Positions 50,631-61,189 of a stretch of DNA of 64,000 bases are shown here, piece after piece. The position numbers and the translations under genes are program-made. The notes under the pieces are model-generated. The model did no database searches, had not been told where the DNA came from, and saw only the letters and a list, made by a program, of their open reading frames with translations. Origin of the DNA: Sediminicola sp. YIK13 (lineage in GTDB: Bacteria; Bacteroidota; Bacteroidia; Flavobacteriales; Flavobacteriaceae); contig NZ_CP010535.1 in NCBI RefSeq assembly GCF_001430825.1, forward strand, positions 1,096,501 through 1,160,500, in the 5' to 3' direction. Numbering within the stretch: position 1 is the stretch's first letter; the number at the start of each line of letters is the position of its first letter.

Positions 50631-51557
50631 TCAATTAGCCTCAAAATATTTGATCTTTCTAGTTGTATACGTATTATCTGGAGTAATTATTTGCTTTACC
50701 CAGTTGCCGCTTTTGGTATTGTCAAATTGATATACGTACTTTTTCAAGGAAACCCCTTGTCCAATTTTTGTTCGTAATTCTATTAACATCCCAGCTTCAT
50801 TATAGGTGTATGTCTTAATTTCCTTTGGCACTAATTTATTCGCTTTCTTATCAAAAACCATTTTAGTCTCGGAAATAAGTTTGTTTTTGGTATTGAAGAT
50901 TTCCTCTTTGGCCGTATTGGGCTCTCCATCCAAAAAATCAGTGACCAGTTTAATTTTTCTTGTGGTGTTGGTGTTGGATTTTGTTTCCTTTGTCTTTACC
51001 GTTTTTAGTAATACTGAATTTAAAAAGTACGAAGTTATCTGTTCTCCTTTTACTGAAGAATATTCCACCAACGTTTCATCAATACCATCAGTACTGGTTC
51101 TTGTAATCTTTACCAGCTTATCATCCTCATCATAATAATATTCGTACTGATCAAGAAATTCCTTATTGTAGGAAACTATCTTTTCCGTTATTTTTTTATT
51201 CGCCGTGGTATCTATGGTGTAGATATTTGCAATAGAGGTATTCCTATCAAAAACCCCGTCCCTATAGTTTTCGAATCGTTTTTCCTTTAGTTCCTCTTTG
51301 GCGTATCTGTAAATGGTGATATCATAATCATCATCATTATAGCGGGTAATGGCTTTGGTAAGCAGGCCTGCTTCATTAAACTCAAACTCCTCTTTCCCAT
51401 AATCGGTGATAACCAAACAGGATTTCACTGGGCCCTTAAGGTCAAAATCGGTATGCTTAAAAATATTGATTTCTTGGGAATACAAAGTTTGGACATTTAA
51501 CACGGTTAAAATGCCAAGGAAAATCCCCAAAAAAGTTAATGTGTAATTTTTTACCAT
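50631..51557 (-). CDS. Exported YD-repeat-like protein, unknown function
   Basis: A 308-residue protein with a signal peptide (about 1-27, TLYSQ). The rest is beta-rich with repeated units of the form YxYxxDG/NGxL, for example EEFEFNEAGLLTKA, YEYYYDEDDKLVKITR and KTYTYNEAGMLIELRT, reminiscent of RHS/YD repeats but not a full RHS cage. It may be surface-exposed or periplasmic. No known function. It lies between the coiled-coil gene (converging) and dnaK (same strand, after dnaK's terminator). Confidence 0.75.
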   Translation of the reverse strand: MVKNYTLTFLGIFLGILTVLNVQTLYSQEINIFKHTDFDLKGPVKSCLVITDYGKEEFEFNEAGLLTKAITRYNDDDYDITIYRYAKEELKEKRFENYRDGVFDRNTSIANIYTIDTTANKKITEKIVSYNKEFLDQYEYYYDEDDKLVKITRTSTDGIDETLVEYSSVKGEQITSYFLNSVLLKTVKTKETKSNTNTTRKIKLVTDFLDGEPNTAKEEIFNTKNKLISETKMVFDKKANKLVPKEIKTYTYNEAGMLIELRTKIGQGVSLKKYVYQFDNTKSGNWVKQIITPDNTYTTRKIKYFEAN

Positions 51558-51610
51558 AGATCAAAATTAGTCGATATTATACCAAATCAAAAAGAAAAGA
51601 AGATCAAATA

Positions 51611-51640
51611 AAAAAGGAGCGAATTGCTTCGCCCCTTTTT
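51611..51640 (-). terminator. Intrinsic terminator after dnaK
   Basis: A 13-position stem with one mismatch (51611-51623 with 51628-51640), a TTGC loop and T-runs, 49 bases past the dnaK stop. Confidence 0.88.
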
Positions 51641-51688
51641 TTATTTTAGATGAATTGATCTCGAAATCAATTTACCTTCCTATATGTA

Positions 51689-53596
51689 TTATTTTACTTC
51701 TTCGAAGTCAACATCTTCCACATTATCGCCTTCTTTGGCTCCAGCGTCTGCACTAGCTTCACCATTTGGTGAGGCGTCTGCTTGTTGTCCTTCTGCCTGT
51801 GCTTTGTACATTTCTTCAGAAGCTACTTTCCAAGCCTCATTTATTTTGTCCAAAGCAGGAGAGATCATGGCCAAATCTTTAGCTTCGTAAGCCTTTTTCA
51901 ACTCTTCCAAAGCATCTTCGATTGGTTTCTTTTTATCATCGGATAATTTTTCACCAAATTCTTTCAGTTGCTTTTCAGTTTGGAAGATCATTCCATCAGC
52001 TTCATTCAACTTATCAGCAGTTTCTTTAGCTTTTTTATCCGACTCGGCATTCGCTTCCGCTTCAGCTTTCATTTTCTTGATTTCTTCTTCGGTCAAGCCA
52101 GAAGAAGCTTCAATTCGGATATCCTGAGATTTGTTGGTAGCCTTATCAGTCGCTGATACCTTGATTATACCATTGGCATCGATATCAAAAGTAACTTCAA
52201 TTTGAGGTGTTCCCCTTTGTGCTGGTGGAATACCGTCCAAATGGAATCTTCCGATAGTTTTATTGTCCGTTGCCATTGGTCTTTCTCCTTGTAAGACATG
52301 GATTTCTACAGAAGGCTGATTGTCTGCCGCTGTTGAGAATACCTGAGACTTCTTAGTAGGGATTGTTGTATTAGACTCAATTAACTTGGTCATTACACCT
52401 CCCATGGTCTCAATTCCTAAAGACAATGGTGTCACATCCAATAAAAGTACATCCTTCACATCTCCTGTCAATACACCACCTTGGATTGCAGCTCCTACAG
52501 CAACAACTTCATCAGGGTTCACACCTTTGGATGGTTTTTTTCCGAAGAACTTTTCTACTGCTTCCTGTACCGCAGGAATTCTTGTAGAACCACCTACCAA
52601 AATAATTTCATCGATATCGCTTTTTGATAAACCGGCCGCTTTAAGGGCAGTCTCACAAGGCGCAATTGTTCTTTTAACCAAATCGTCTATCAACTGCTCA
52701 AATTTAGCTCTAGACATTGTACGCACCAAGTGTTTTGGTCCTGAAGCAGTGGCTGTCACATAGGGCAAGTTGATTTCTGTTTGGGCAGATGAAGATAATT
52801 CTATCTTAGCTTTTTCTGCAGCCTCACGTAAACGTTGTAATGCCATAGCATCCTTACGCAAATCGATTCCTTCTTCCTTGTTGAATTCGTCTGCCAACCA
52901 ATCGATGATCTTTTGGTCAACATCATCACCTCCCAAGTGTGTATCACCATCTGTAGACAATACCTCAAATACACCATCCCCTAGTTCTAGAATGGAAACA
53001 TCATGAGTACCACCTCCAAAGTCAAATACGACAATTTTTTGTTCTTTATCTTTCTTATCCAAACCATAGGCCAAAGATGCAGCTGTTGGCTCATTAATAA
53101 TACGCTCTACTGTAAGACCTGCAATTTCACCAGCTTCTTTGGTCGCCTGTCTTTGTGCATCGTTAAAGTAAGCAGGAACAGTAATCACCGCTCTTGTAAC
53201 TGTTTGTCCCAAATAGTCTTCTGCTGTTTTCTTCATTTTCTGAAGAATCATAGCAGATAATTCCTGTGGAGAATACAAACGGCCATCGATATCAACTCTT
53301 GGAGTATCATTATCTCCTTTTACTACTTTATAAGGTACTCTTCCTGCCTCTTTACTAGATTCAGAAAATTTATTCCCCATAAATCTCTTGATAGAGTATA
53401 TAGTTTTGGTTGGGTTGGTTACTGCCTGACGTTTTGCAGGGTCACCTACCTTAATCTCTCCGCCTTCTACAAAAGCTATAACGGATGGTGTTGTTCTTTT
53501 TCCTTCTGCATTTGGGATAACTACTGGCTCGTTACCTTCCATTACGGAAACGCAAGAGTTGGTTGTTCCCAAATCTATTCCGATAATCTTACTCAT
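51689..53596 (-). CDS. dnaK: Chaperone protein DnaK (Hsp70)
   Basis: A 635-residue Hsp70 that binds unfolded polypeptides with DnaJ and GrpE. The ATPase domain begins [18 protein letters not shown] and contains [15 protein letters not shown] and [13 protein letters not shown]. The substrate-binding domain has [16 protein letters not shown] and the lid ends in the EEVK tail ([10 protein letters not shown]). Complete and standard in length. dnaJ and grpE are not adjacent in this window. The upstream region carries repeated TGACA elements. Confidence 0.98.
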   Translation of the reverse strand: MSKIIGIDLGTTNSCVSVMEGNEPVVIPNAEGKRTTPSVIAFVEGGEIKVGDPAKRQAVTNPTKTIYSIKRFMGNKFSESSKEAGRVPYKVVKGDNDTPRVDIDGRLYSPQELSAMILQKMKKTAEDYLGQTVTRAVITVPAYFNDAQRQATKEAGEIAGLTVERIINEPTAASLAYGLDKKDKEQKIVVFDFGGGTHDVSILELGDGVFEVLSTDGDTHLGGDDVDQKIIDWLADEFNKEEGIDLRKDAMALQRLREAAEKAKIELSSSAQTEINLPYVTATASGPKHLVRTMSRAKFEQLIDDLVKRTIAPCETALKAAGLSKSDIDEIILVGGSTRIPAVQEAVEKFFGKKPSKGVNPDEVVAVGAAIQGGVLTGDVKDVLLLDVTPLSLGIETMGGVMTKLIESNTTIPTKKSQVFSTAADNQPSVEIHVLQGERPMATDNKTIGRFHLDGIPPAQRGTPQIEVTFDIDANGIIKVSATDKATNKSQDIRIEASSGLTEEEIKKMKAEAEANAESDKKAKETADKLNEADGMIFQTEKQLKEFGEKLSDDKKKPIEDALEELKKAYEAKDLAMISPALDKINEAWKVASEEMYKAQAEGQQADASPNGEASADAGAKEGDNVEDVDFEEVK

Positions 53597-53931
53597 ATTT
53601 ATGTTTTTATTGTGTTGAAAATTCCTTTTATAATTCGTTACCTATAAGTCAATGATTATGCCATGAAAAGAAATATGACAAGGTGTCAGATTATCGGTAT
53701 CTAAAATGACAATTCAGACCTTTGATAGCTTTAAATACAGAAACTTTCCTTGATATGACATATGAAAGTTTAAACCAAAGGTGCATGACACTTTAAATAA
53801 CTATTAGCGTATTTGGCTGATTCCTCGTAACTTATAATACCCTCCAATATCATAATTGGAATTAACGTATTTCCCATTCATTTTTGTCTGAGAGAAACAT
53901 ATATTTGTTATCAACTTAATCGATTGCGTAA
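53597..53931. other. Divergent control region of dnaK and sdaA
   Basis: 335 bases. It contains a TGACA-N3-TGTCA dyad (53676-53688) and further TGACA copies at 53707, 53756 and 53786, all in one orientation. A TATATTTG sequence (53900-53907) fits the -7 box for sdaA, 24 bases before its ATG. I do not see a CIRCE element (TTAGCACTC-N9-GAGTGCTAA), so HrcA control of this dnaK is not supported by the sequence. Confidence 0.55.
53676..53688. promoter_or_regulatory. TGACA-N3-TGTCA dyad upstream of dnaK
   Basis: A perfect 5+3+5 inverted repeat, 80 bases from the dnaK start and the nearest of four TGACA copies. It is a candidate operator; the binding factor is unknown. Confidence 0.4.
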
Positions 53932-55356
53932 ATGGAATGTATTAGCACCTTCGACATGCTCAAGATAGGTATTGGTCCGTCTAGCTCCCACACTCTTGGT
54001 CCTTGGCGGGCTGCAGAAAGATGGATCAAAGAATTGAAGGAAGATGGTTTATTTGATCAAGTTGCTTCCTTCAAGGTTCATATATATGGTTCTTTATCCT
54101 TAACAGGAAAAGGGCATGCCACAGATTTAGCTATTATGTTGGGATTAACCGGGGCCGACCCAGAGTATATTCCTATCGAAGATATCAGTAGTATCGTAGA
54201 GGAAATAAAATCTACGGGGATTTTGAATTTTAATAGTGAAAAAAAAATTCCTTTTGATGCAAAACAGGATATTGTTTTTGAAAAGCAGTTTTTACCTTTT
54301 CATGCCAATGGGATGTTATTTGTTGCCACATTAAAATCCGGAAAAAAAATTGAAGAAACCTTTTATTCCATAGGTGGAGGATTTGTGGTAAAGGAAGAAA
54401 GGGTAAACGCCATACAAAACCTAAAGGTATTCAAAACCTTCCCCTTTCCTATAACAAAGGGCACAGAACTTCTAGCCTATTGCAAACAGGAGAACAAATC
54501 CATTTCGGAATTGGTATTGGAAAATGAAAGGTCCTTGCGCACAGATCCTGAAATAGATAGGGAATTAGAGCGTATATGGGACACAATGCTAGAATGCATG
54601 TACATAGGTTGCCATACTGAAGGACATTTACCGGGTGGCTTAAATGTAAGACGCCGTGCATATGATATGTCCCAAAGTCTAAAAGGGGACATCCCCTATT
54701 CCAATCCTCAAGAATGGTTGGAAGCCATCCGGAAGACCGAAGTAAAATTTAGACAAATCCTCAAATGGGTAAGCTGTTTTGCGCTAAGTGTAAATGAGGT
54801 AAATGCCTCTTTAGGACGGGTAGTCACTGCACCAACCAATGGCAGTGCAGGTGTTATACCTGCCGTTCTAATGTACTACATGGTCATTGAAAACCACGAT
54901 GCCACTTTTGAACATGTGAAAAAGTTTTTAATGATTGCAGGCGAAATAGGCAGTATTTTCAAAAAAGGTGCTACAATTTCAGCGGCCATGGGCGGCTGTC
55001 AAGCTGAAATTGGCGTTTCTTCGGCTATGGCTGCTGGGGCACTCACTGAATTGATGGGTGGTACCCCTGAACAAGCCTTAATGGCTGCAGAAATAGCCAT
55101 GGAACACCATCTAGGCCTTACCTGTGATCCAATTGCGGGCTTGGTTCAAGTGCCTTGTATAGAAAGAAACTCTATGGGTGCCATAAAAGCAATTAATGCC
55201 GCTGAATTGGCGATGGACTCCAATCCCGAGAATGCAAAAGTTCCTTTGGACAAAGTGGTGAACACCATGTGGGAAACTGCCAAGGATATGAGTTCTAAAT
55301 ACAAGGAGACTTCGGAAGGCGGTTTAGCGGTTGGGGTTTATCTTAGCGATTGTTGA
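53932..55356 (+). CDS. sdaA: L-serine ammonia-lyase, iron-sulfur-dependent, single-chain
   Basis: A 474-residue enzyme that deaminates L-serine to pyruvate. It opens with [26 protein letters not shown], the N-terminal (beta) domain, and has the C-terminal (alpha) domain with the cluster cysteines in [26 protein letters not shown]. It is the fused alpha/beta form usual in Gram-negatives. It is oxygen-sensitive in life because of its [4Fe-4S] cluster. The gene stands alone, divergent from dnaK. Confidence 0.95.
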   Translation: MECISTFDMLKIGIGPSSSHTLGPWRAAERWIKELKEDGLFDQVASFKVHIYGSLSLTGKGHATDLAIMLGLTGADPEYIPIEDISSIVEEIKSTGILNFNSEKKIPFDAKQDIVFEKQFLPFHANGMLFVATLKSGKKIEETFYSIGGGFVVKEERVNAIQNLKVFKTFPFPITKGTELLAYCKQENKSISELVLENERSLRTDPEIDRELERIWDTMLECMYIGCHTEGHLPGGLNVRRRAYDMSQSLKGDIPYSNPQEWLEAIRKTEVKFRQILKWVSCFALSVNEVNASLGRVVTAPTNGSAGVIPAVLMYYMVIENHDATFEHVKKFLMIAGEIGSIFKKGATISAAMGGCQAEIGVSSAMAAGALTELMGGTPEQALMAAEIAMEHHLGLTCDPIAGLVQVPCIERNSMGAIKAINAAELAMDSNPENAKVPLDKVVNTMWETAKDMSSKYKETSEGGLAVGVYLSDC

Positions 55357-55359
55357 TTT

Positions 55360-55812
55360 TTAATCACAACCTTGTTTGTGTCTTGTATCAATGATATATA
55401 TAATTTTCCAAGAATCTAAATCCTTGAACAACTGAAATGAGTTCACCCCACAATGACTGAAGGTATCATTTAACCAAAATTCATAGGGGGTCCAGGCATG
55501 GGCCATAGCCCCATCTATTTGAATATTGAAGGATAACAGTTTTTCCTCAAACTTTGTGGTGGTAGGGATACCCATGATGTGACTCACAAAATCATTGTAA
55601 TCTTCGGACTGTACAAAGGTACTATCCACTTTGTTGGCAATCGTCTGAATAATCACCTGATCTGAAACTACACTTTTCAGGAGCACAGAATCTTGTTGGT
55701 GAAACCCTTCAAAGAATGTTTCAATAGTTTGCTTAACGGCACTCTCCTCCGATGATTGGGCATTAGCATTTAAAACAAATAAACACAGGCAGAAACAGAT
55801 TAAAATTCTCAT
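55360..55812 (-). CDS. Exported NTF2-like (DUF4440-type) protein
   Basis: A 150-residue protein from the ATG at 55812; a longer frame opens at a TTG (55833). It has a signal peptide (about 1-18, NANAQ) and an NTF2-like cone fold: VKQTIETFFEGFHQQDSVLLKSVV...QVIIQT, then MAHAWTPYEFWLNDTFSHCGVNSFQLFKDLDSWKIIYIIDTRH. Proteins of this type are small periplasmic enzymes or binders with unknown ligands. It converges with sdaA, the stops being 4 bases apart. Confidence 0.8.
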   Translation of the reverse strand: MRILICFCLCLFVLNANAQSSEESAVKQTIETFFEGFHQQDSVLLKSVVSDQVIIQTIANKVDSTFVQSEDYNDFVSHIMGIPTTTKFEEKLLSFNIQIDGAMAHAWTPYEFWLNDTFSHCGVNSFQLFKDLDSWKIIYIIDTRHKQGCD

Positions 55813-55929
55813 TTTATGATTTTTAGAGTCCAATATCGAAAATAACTTAATTATTTTAAAGCCGAAACTAAGAATCCCTTAAAGTTTTTGAACAAAACTC
55901 CTTACTTTTATCGTCTTAAACCAATATTC

Positions 55930-56748
55930 ATGTCAGTAGCCAAAAAAGAATACAAAAGGGTAACCGTTAAATCTTTGATAGAAATGAAGAGGAACGGGGA
56001 ACGAATCTCCATGTTGACTGCCTATGACTTTTCCATGGCAAAAATTGTAGACGATGCCAATGTGGATGTTATTTTGGTTGGGGACTCGGCAAGTAATGTG
56101 ATGGCCGGGCACGAAACTACACTACCTATTACCCTGGATCAAATGATCTACCATGCCTCATCTGTAATACGAGCGGTAAAAAGAGCACTAGTGGTAGTTG
56201 ATATTCCGTTTGGTAGTTATCAAAGTGATCCTAAGGAGGCCTTGCGTTCCGCTATTCGTATAATGAAAGAGAGCGGAGCCCATGCGGTTAAGGTTGAGGG
56301 AGGTATAGAAATAAAGGAATCCGTAAAAAGGATTCTCAATGCAGGGATACCTGTAATGGGACATTTAGGGCTCACCCCACAGTCCATTTATAAGTTTGGG
56401 ACCTACACCGTTAGAGCAAAGGAAGAAGAAGAGGCACAAAAACTACTGAGTGACGCTAAGCTTTTAGAAAAATTAGGTTGTTTTGCAATTGTGCTAGAAA
56501 AAATACCTGCAGATTTAGCCAAGAAAGTTGCCGATAGCATTAGCATCCCAGTAATAGGTATAGGCGCAGGCAATGGGGTGGACGGACAAGTATTGGTAGT
56601 ACATGATCTTTTGGGAATTACCCAAGAGTTCAATCCCCGTTTCTTAAGGCGCTACATGAATTTATATGAAGAAATGGGAAATGCCATTTCTCAATATGTC
56701 ACGGACGTAAAAAGCAGGGATTTTCCTAATGAAGAAGAACAGTATTAA
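55930..56748 (+). CDS. panB: 3-Methyl-2-oxobutanoate hydroxymethyltransferase
   Basis: A 272-residue enzyme from the ATG at 55930 (a longer frame opens at a TTG). It makes ketopantoate for coenzyme A synthesis. It has [40 protein letters not shown] with the Mg-binding Asp, the KVEGG motif, [10 protein letters not shown] and [22 protein letters not shown]. Directly followed by an RluA-type gene in the same reading frame after the stop, an arrangement common in Flavobacteriaceae. Confidence 0.95.
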   Translation: MSVAKKEYKRVTVKSLIEMKRNGERISMLTAYDFSMAKIVDDANVDVILVGDSASNVMAGHETTLPITLDQMIYHASSVIRAVKRALVVVDIPFGSYQSDPKEALRSAIRIMKESGAHAVKVEGGIEIKESVKRILNAGIPVMGHLGLTPQSIYKFGTYTVRAKEEEEAQKLLSDAKLLEKLGCFAIVLEKIPADLAKKVADSISIPVIGIGAGNGVDGQVLVVHDLLGITQEFNPRFLRRYMNLYEEMGNAISQYVTDVKSRDFPNEEEQY

Positions 56749-57453
56749 TTGATATTGGAGACTAAAATAATTTCTACGCCAAAAAACCTTCAAGTCCTTT
56801 ACGAGGATAACCACCTTATTGCCATTAACAAAAGGCCTGGGGATATTGTCCAAGGAGATAAGACGGGCGATGCCCCATTAAGTGAGGTGGTCAAAGAATA
56901 CCTTAGAAAAAAGTACAACAAGCCAGGAAATGTTTATTTAGGGGTTGCCCATAGGCTAGACCGGCCAACATCTGGGATTGTGGTCTTTGCAAAAACATCA
57001 AAAGCCTTACCGCGACTCAATAAATTATTTGCCGAGAAGGATGCCCAGAAAACCTATTGGGCCGTTGTTAAGAACGCCCCAGAAAAACCCTCTGCCACAC
57101 TTATCCATTGGTTAAAAAGAAATACGAAACAAAATAAGTCCTACGCCCATAAACATGAGGTGCCAGACAGCAAAAAAGCTATCTTGGATTATAGAATGCT
57201 GAAACAGTTGGACAATTACTTTTTGTTGGAAATTGACCTAAAAACCGGAAGGCATCATCAGATCCGGGCCCAATTAAATGCCTTGGGATGCCCAATCAAG
57301 GGAGATTTAAAATATGGGTTTGATCGCAGCAATAAAGATGGCAGTATTCATTTGCACGCCAGAAACCTATCATTCATTCATCCGGTTAAAAAGGATATGC
57401 TCCATTTGGTTGCCCCTCCCCCTGACGAACCCATATGGAATGCTTGTCTTTAG
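56749..57453 (+). CDS. RluA family pseudouridine synthase
   Basis: A 234-residue pseudouridylate synthase with the catalytic Asp in AHRLDRPTSGIVVFAKT, a YLEDNHLI-type opening (LYEDNHLIAINKRPGD) and a KTGRHHQIRAQL segment. It modifies uridine in rRNA or tRNA; the target site cannot be told. No ATG is available near the N-terminus: the frame has the panB stop immediately upstream, so the start must be a TTG at 56749 or, more in line with the family N-terminus, at 56755. Translational coupling to panB is likely. Confidence 0.88.
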   Translation: MILETKIISTPKNLQVLYEDNHLIAINKRPGDIVQGDKTGDAPLSEVVKEYLRKKYNKPGNVYLGVAHRLDRPTSGIVVFAKTSKALPRLNKLFAEKDAQKTYWAVVKNAPEKPSATLIHWLKRNTKQNKSYAHKHEVPDSKKAILDYRMLKQLDNYFLLEIDLKTGRHHQIRAQLNALGCPIKGDLKYGFDRSNKDGSIHLHARNLSFIHPVKKDMLHLVAPPPDEPIWNACL

Positions 57454-57458
57454 TTATT

Positions 57459-58325
57459 CTATTTATAAGTCCTAACACTTTCGATGACAACAGACCCCAA
57501 TATCAAAACCCCTCCAAAAATAGTCATCAATGATGGTATTTCGGCCAAGAAAATTGCGCCTAATATAATTCCATAAACCGGTTGGACACTACTGATAATA
57601 CTTGCGGTTGTAATGGAAAAATATTTAAAACTGTTCAAGAACAAGGTATGTCCAATTGCCGTAGTTACCAAGGCAAGGATTAAAAGCCCTTTCCATTGGC
57701 TTAGCACTGCATCGGATTCCAGAAAGAAAAATACGGGAAATAACAAAGTACCTACAATCACCATTTGGTAACACATTAATGCTGATCCATTATAATGCTT
57801 TACCCTAGCCTTTAGTACAAGATTCCTCAACGCATAAAAAAGTGCAGATAAAACCCCTACTCCAACTGCAAGAGTATAAGAGTTGCCCATTTCAAATTTA
57901 GGGACCAAAAAATAGATGCCAGCCAATACCATGATGCCCAATAAAAGATGGATTTTTAAAAATTTGGTCTTGAGCAAAACAGGCTCCAGTAAAGACGTAA
58001 TTACCGGATAGGTAAAAAGAGAAAGCATTCCTATGGCAACATTGGACAATTTTAATGCATAGAAATAGGTAATCCAATGTAAGCCCATAAATATGCCACT
58101 CATTAAGATGGGGAGATAGTCCTTTTTATCAATGCTTAAGGATATGCCTTTCCATTTGCAAAAAAGCCATAATAATATAAACGCCAAAATAGCCCTGGAA
58201 GCAATGGTGATTGGCACTGGCAATTGAATAAACCTACCCAAGGCACCAGATGTGCTCACAAAAAGCATGGCCAAATTAATTTCCAGCAAATTAGTTAGGT
58301 GTGTGTTCTTTGAAATCAACTTCAT
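57459..58325 (-). CDS. EamA family transporter (drug/metabolite transporter superfamily)
   Basis: A 288-residue membrane protein with ten predicted membrane segments and two internally repeated EamA units (about 15-145 and 155-285). The second ends with the typical SSVQPVYGIILGAIFLAEIPSLMTIFGGVLILGSV. The transported substrate is not predictable. It follows the helical protein gene on the same strand with no gap (TAAATG junction), so the two are translated together. Confidence 0.88.
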   Translation of the reverse strand: MKLISKNTHLTNLLEINLAMLFVSTSGALGRFIQLPVPITIASRAILAFILLWLFCKWKGISLSIDKKDYLPILMSGIFMGLHWITYFYALKLSNVAIGMLSLFTYPVITSLLEPVLLKTKFLKIHLLLGIMVLAGIYFLVPKFEMGNSYTLAVGVGVLSALFYALRNLVLKARVKHYNGSALMCYQMVIVGTLLFPVFFFLESDAVLSQWKGLLILALVTTAIGHTLFLNSFKYFSITTASIISSVQPVYGIILGAIFLAEIPSLMTIFGGVLILGSVVIESVRTYK

Positions 58326-59870
58326 TTATCTAGTAAGCGTCAAAGCCTTTTCCCTGATTATTTGGGCTACTGGTCTATTTTGCAAATGACTTTCTAGCCA
58401 AGAAAGGATATCCAAATATAAAAATGCCCTTTTTTCATATGGATGATCTTCGTATTTCTTAAGCTCATTATAAAGTTTTTGGAATTCATCCTTTAACTCG
58501 TGCGGATAGATATTCCCCAAGTTTCTTAAAAACTTGATCATTTCCTTTTGTACCGCATGTAGATCGTTCATCTTCAACAAAAATTTATACGTACTCTTTA
58601 ACTGTACCTCAAGATGGTAATCCATTCCTGCTTCATAATGGGCAACAAGACTGAGAACACGGGCGAAGCACATGAGATCTTCGCGCATCTTTAAGTTTTT
58701 GTTGTTGATGATTTTTTTTAGATATTGGATACAGGTTTTATTTTCACCCATGCTAAAATATAAGCAGGCAATCTTGTAGTAAAAGACCATGACGTGGTGC
58801 TCATCAATACGTTCTTTATGCTTATTGATGCCGTATTCAATTATTTTGACCAGATACAACCCTTTTTCGAAGGTCCCTTCCATAAAATGGAGGTTCAATT
58901 TATTGGAGTTGATGTATAGAAATGCCAAAGAAGAAATATTATCATTTTTCGGAAACTCTTCGCTATTGACCATGGCCTCCAATTTTTCCAAAGTTTCCTT
59001 AAACTGGGAACTGTATTTTACATAGAATAAGGATTCCAAAAGATAATGGTTCCCTTTTAAAAAGAAAACAGGGTTTAAGTAAATCATCTCCTTATTCTCA
59101 TAAAAAAGGTCCACCCATTTGCTCGAATATTTATAGCAGGATAAAAAATCCTGAATTAAAAAACTATACCATAAATGGGCTTTGTAGAGCCAAAGTTTTT
59201 CCCTAAATCCCAAGTCCTCAATCTTGTATACGGGCAAATGGTCATCAAAATACTTCTTTACATTTTTTATTTCCTCATCACTTTTCACATATCCCACCTT
59301 GAGCATCATTCCGTACAATTGCAGGGATAAATTGGATAACTTGCTGGTAATTACATTTTGCTCAGAAAGTCTTTTCGCTTGCATTGCCAATTCATCAGCC
59401 CTATCTGGAATACTTCTGGTGATGTATTGTGTTTCTATTATTTTTTCAAGTTCTACAATCTCGTAGGCTATATTTTTTTCTTCATTGTCAATAGCTGTGC
59501 TTTTAGCCTTATCCAGAATTTTTAAGCTTTGTTTATACAGGCCTTTTTGATACAAGATAGTGGCAAAATCGAGCTGCTCTCTTATCTGGACACGTATATT
59601 TTGATTGACTGGATTTAATCGTAGACTAACCAATATTTGTTTGTAGAGATGCGCTTTAAGATTGGACAACTGGGTTTTTTTAACAATTCCACTATCCAAT
59701 ATGGCCTTTTCATCATAATCTTTCATCTTATCCAATAGGTTGAACAAGGCTAAAAACTTAGCGTCGGTATTGACTCCCAATCTACCAACATAGAGCTTAA
59801 ATTGACGCTTTTCTGACTTAGAAAGTGATTTCACCAACACGAACAAAGCATCTTTATGTGCAGTTGTCAT
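58326..59870 (-). CDS. Helical-repeat protein of unknown function
   Basis: A 514-residue soluble protein, rich in Leu, Lys and Tyr, that looks like a superhelix of paired helices (TPR-like) without exact consensus repeats. It opens DALFVLVKSLSKSEKRQFKLYVGR, with SKSEKRxFK being recurrent in a Bacteroidota-specific family of unknown function. There is no signal peptide or membrane segment. It is co-transcribed with the EamA transporter that starts directly at its stop codon. The function cannot be stated. Confidence 0.75.
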   Translation of the reverse strand: MTTAHKDALFVLVKSLSKSEKRQFKLYVGRLGVNTDAKFLALFNLLDKMKDYDEKAILDSGIVKKTQLSNLKAHLYKQILVSLRLNPVNQNIRVQIREQLDFATILYQKGLYKQSLKILDKAKSTAIDNEEKNIAYEIVELEKIIETQYITRSIPDRADELAMQAKRLSEQNVITSKLSNLSLQLYGMMLKVGYVKSDEEIKNVKKYFDDHLPVYKIEDLGFREKLWLYKAHLWYSFLIQDFLSCYKYSSKWVDLFYENKEMIYLNPVFFLKGNHYLLESLFYVKYSSQFKETLEKLEAMVNSEEFPKNDNISSLAFLYINSNKLNLHFMEGTFEKGLYLVKIIEYGINKHKERIDEHHVMVFYYKIACLYFSMGENKTCIQYLKKIINNKNLKMREDLMCFARVLSLVAHYEAGMDYHLEVQLKSTYKFLLKMNDLHAVQKEMIKFLRNLGNIYPHELKDEFQKLYNELKKYEDHPYEKRAFLYLDILSWLESHLQNRPVAQIIREKALTLTR

Positions 59871-59971
59871 CGTAATAATTATTATTTAATTAACTGTATA
59901 TCAGGGTTTTAAATATAACAAAAAGTAACTTAACGTTGTAAATGTTTATTTAGGCGCCAAACAGTTGGTTA

Positions 59972-60000
59972 AGGTAGCTATATATTCGTATAGCTTACCT
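59972..60000. promoter_or_regulatory. Imperfect inverted repeat upstream of leuA
   Basis: AGGTA-GCTATA (59972-59982) and TATAGC-TTACCT (59989-60000) pair except for one bulged base. It ends 16 bases before the leuA ATG, so it could block a start site or fold in the mRNA leader. Its regulator is unknown. Confidence 0.45.
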
Positions 60001-60016
60001 AAATTACACAAATATA

Positions 60017-61189
60017 ATGAGCAAAGATAAAGTACAAATTTTTGATACGACACTGAGAGATGGGGAACAGGTCCCAGGATGCAAATTGGATACGAAACAA
60101 AAACTTGTTATCGCTGAACGCTTAGATGAATTGGGCGTTGACGTAATCGAAGCAGGATTTCCTATTTCCAGTCCAGGCGATTTCAATTCGGTAAGTGAAA
60201 TTGCAAAATTAGTACAAAATGCCACAGTTTGTGGATTGACAAGGGCTGTAAAAAAAGATATTGAAGTTGCTGCCGAAGCACTTAAATACGCCAAGAGACC
60301 TAGGATTCATACGGGGATAGGTACTTCTGACTCACACATTAAATATAAATTTAATTCTAATAGGGAGGCCATTATTGAACGTGCGGTAGATGCCGTGAAA
60401 TATGCCAAAACCTTTGTTGAAGACATAGAATTTTATGCTGAGGACGCGGGCCGTACCGATAATGACTTTTTAGCGAGGATTTGCGAAGAAGTTATCAAGG
60501 CTGGAGCAACGGTTCTTAATATTCCAGATACAACGGGCTATTGTCTTCCTGAAGAATATGGTGCAAAAATTAAGTATCTTAGGGATAACGTTACAGGCAT
60601 ACACAAAGCAATCTTATCTTGTCACTGCCATAACGACCTTGGGTTGGCAACAGCTAATTCTATTGCAGGGGTGATCAATGGTGCTAGACAAATTGAATGT
60701 ACCATAAATGGCGTAGGTGAAAGAGCTGGCAATACTTCCTTGGAGGAAGTAGTCATGATTTTAAGGCAACATCCTTACTTGAATTTGGACACAAATATCA
60801 ATAGTAAATTGTTATATGACACCAGTTTGATGGTTTCTCAAAAAATGGGGATGCCGGTTCAGCCCAATAAAGCGATTGTTGGTTCTAATGCATTTGCTCA
60901 TAGTTCAGGAATTCATCAAGATGGTGTAATTAAAAATAGGGAGACTTATGAAATAATGGATCCTGAAGATGTGGGCGTAACCGAATCATCTATTGTGCTC
61001 ACTGCGAGAAGTGGAAGAGCTGCATTGGCATACCGTTCAAAAAAGATTGGCTATGAACTTACAAAAGTACAGCTCGATGTCATTTATGAGGCCTTCCTAA
61101 AATACGCTGATCGCAAAAAAGAAATCATGGACGAGGATATCCATGAAATTATCGAAACTAGTTCGATTAATATAGAAAAGGTAGCTTAA
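60017..61189 (+). CDS. leuA: 2-Isopropylmalate synthase, short form without the regulatory domain
   Basis: A 390-residue HMGL-like TIM-barrel enzyme that condenses acetyl-CoA with 2-oxoisovalerate in leucine synthesis. It has [16 protein letters not shown], the metal and catalytic loop [15 protein letters not shown] with Hx[17 protein letters not shown] and the HSSGIHQDG signature. The C-terminal LeuA dimer/allosteric domain of the long enzymes is absent; short LeuA is common in Bacteroidota. Citramalate or homocitrate synthase is possible by family alone, but the overlap with leuB (TAATG) supports leucine synthesis. Confidence 0.9.
   Translation: MSKDKVQIFDTTLRDGEQVPGCKLDTKQKLVIAERLDELGVDVIEAGFPISSPGDFNSVSEIAKLVQNATVCGLTRAVKKDIEVAAEALKYAKRPRIHTGIGTSDSHIKYKFNSNREAIIERAVDAVKYAKTFVEDIEFYAEDAGRTDNDFLARICEEVIKAGATVLNIPDTTGYCLPEEYGAKIKYLRDNVTGIHKAILSCHCHNDLGLATANSIAGVINGARQIECTINGVGERAGNTSLEEVVMILRQHPYLNLDTNINSKLLYDTSLMVSQKMGMPVQPNKAIVGSNAFAHSSGIHQDGVIKNRETYEIMDPEDVGVTESSIVLTARSGRAALAYRSKKIGYELTKVQLDVIYEAFLKYADRKKEIMDEDIHEIIETSSINIEKVA

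Noticed and set aside
53597-53700. CIRCE/HrcA operator before dnaK
   Set aside because: The dyad found (TGACA-N3-TGTCA) does not match the CIRCE sequence or its 9-base spacer.
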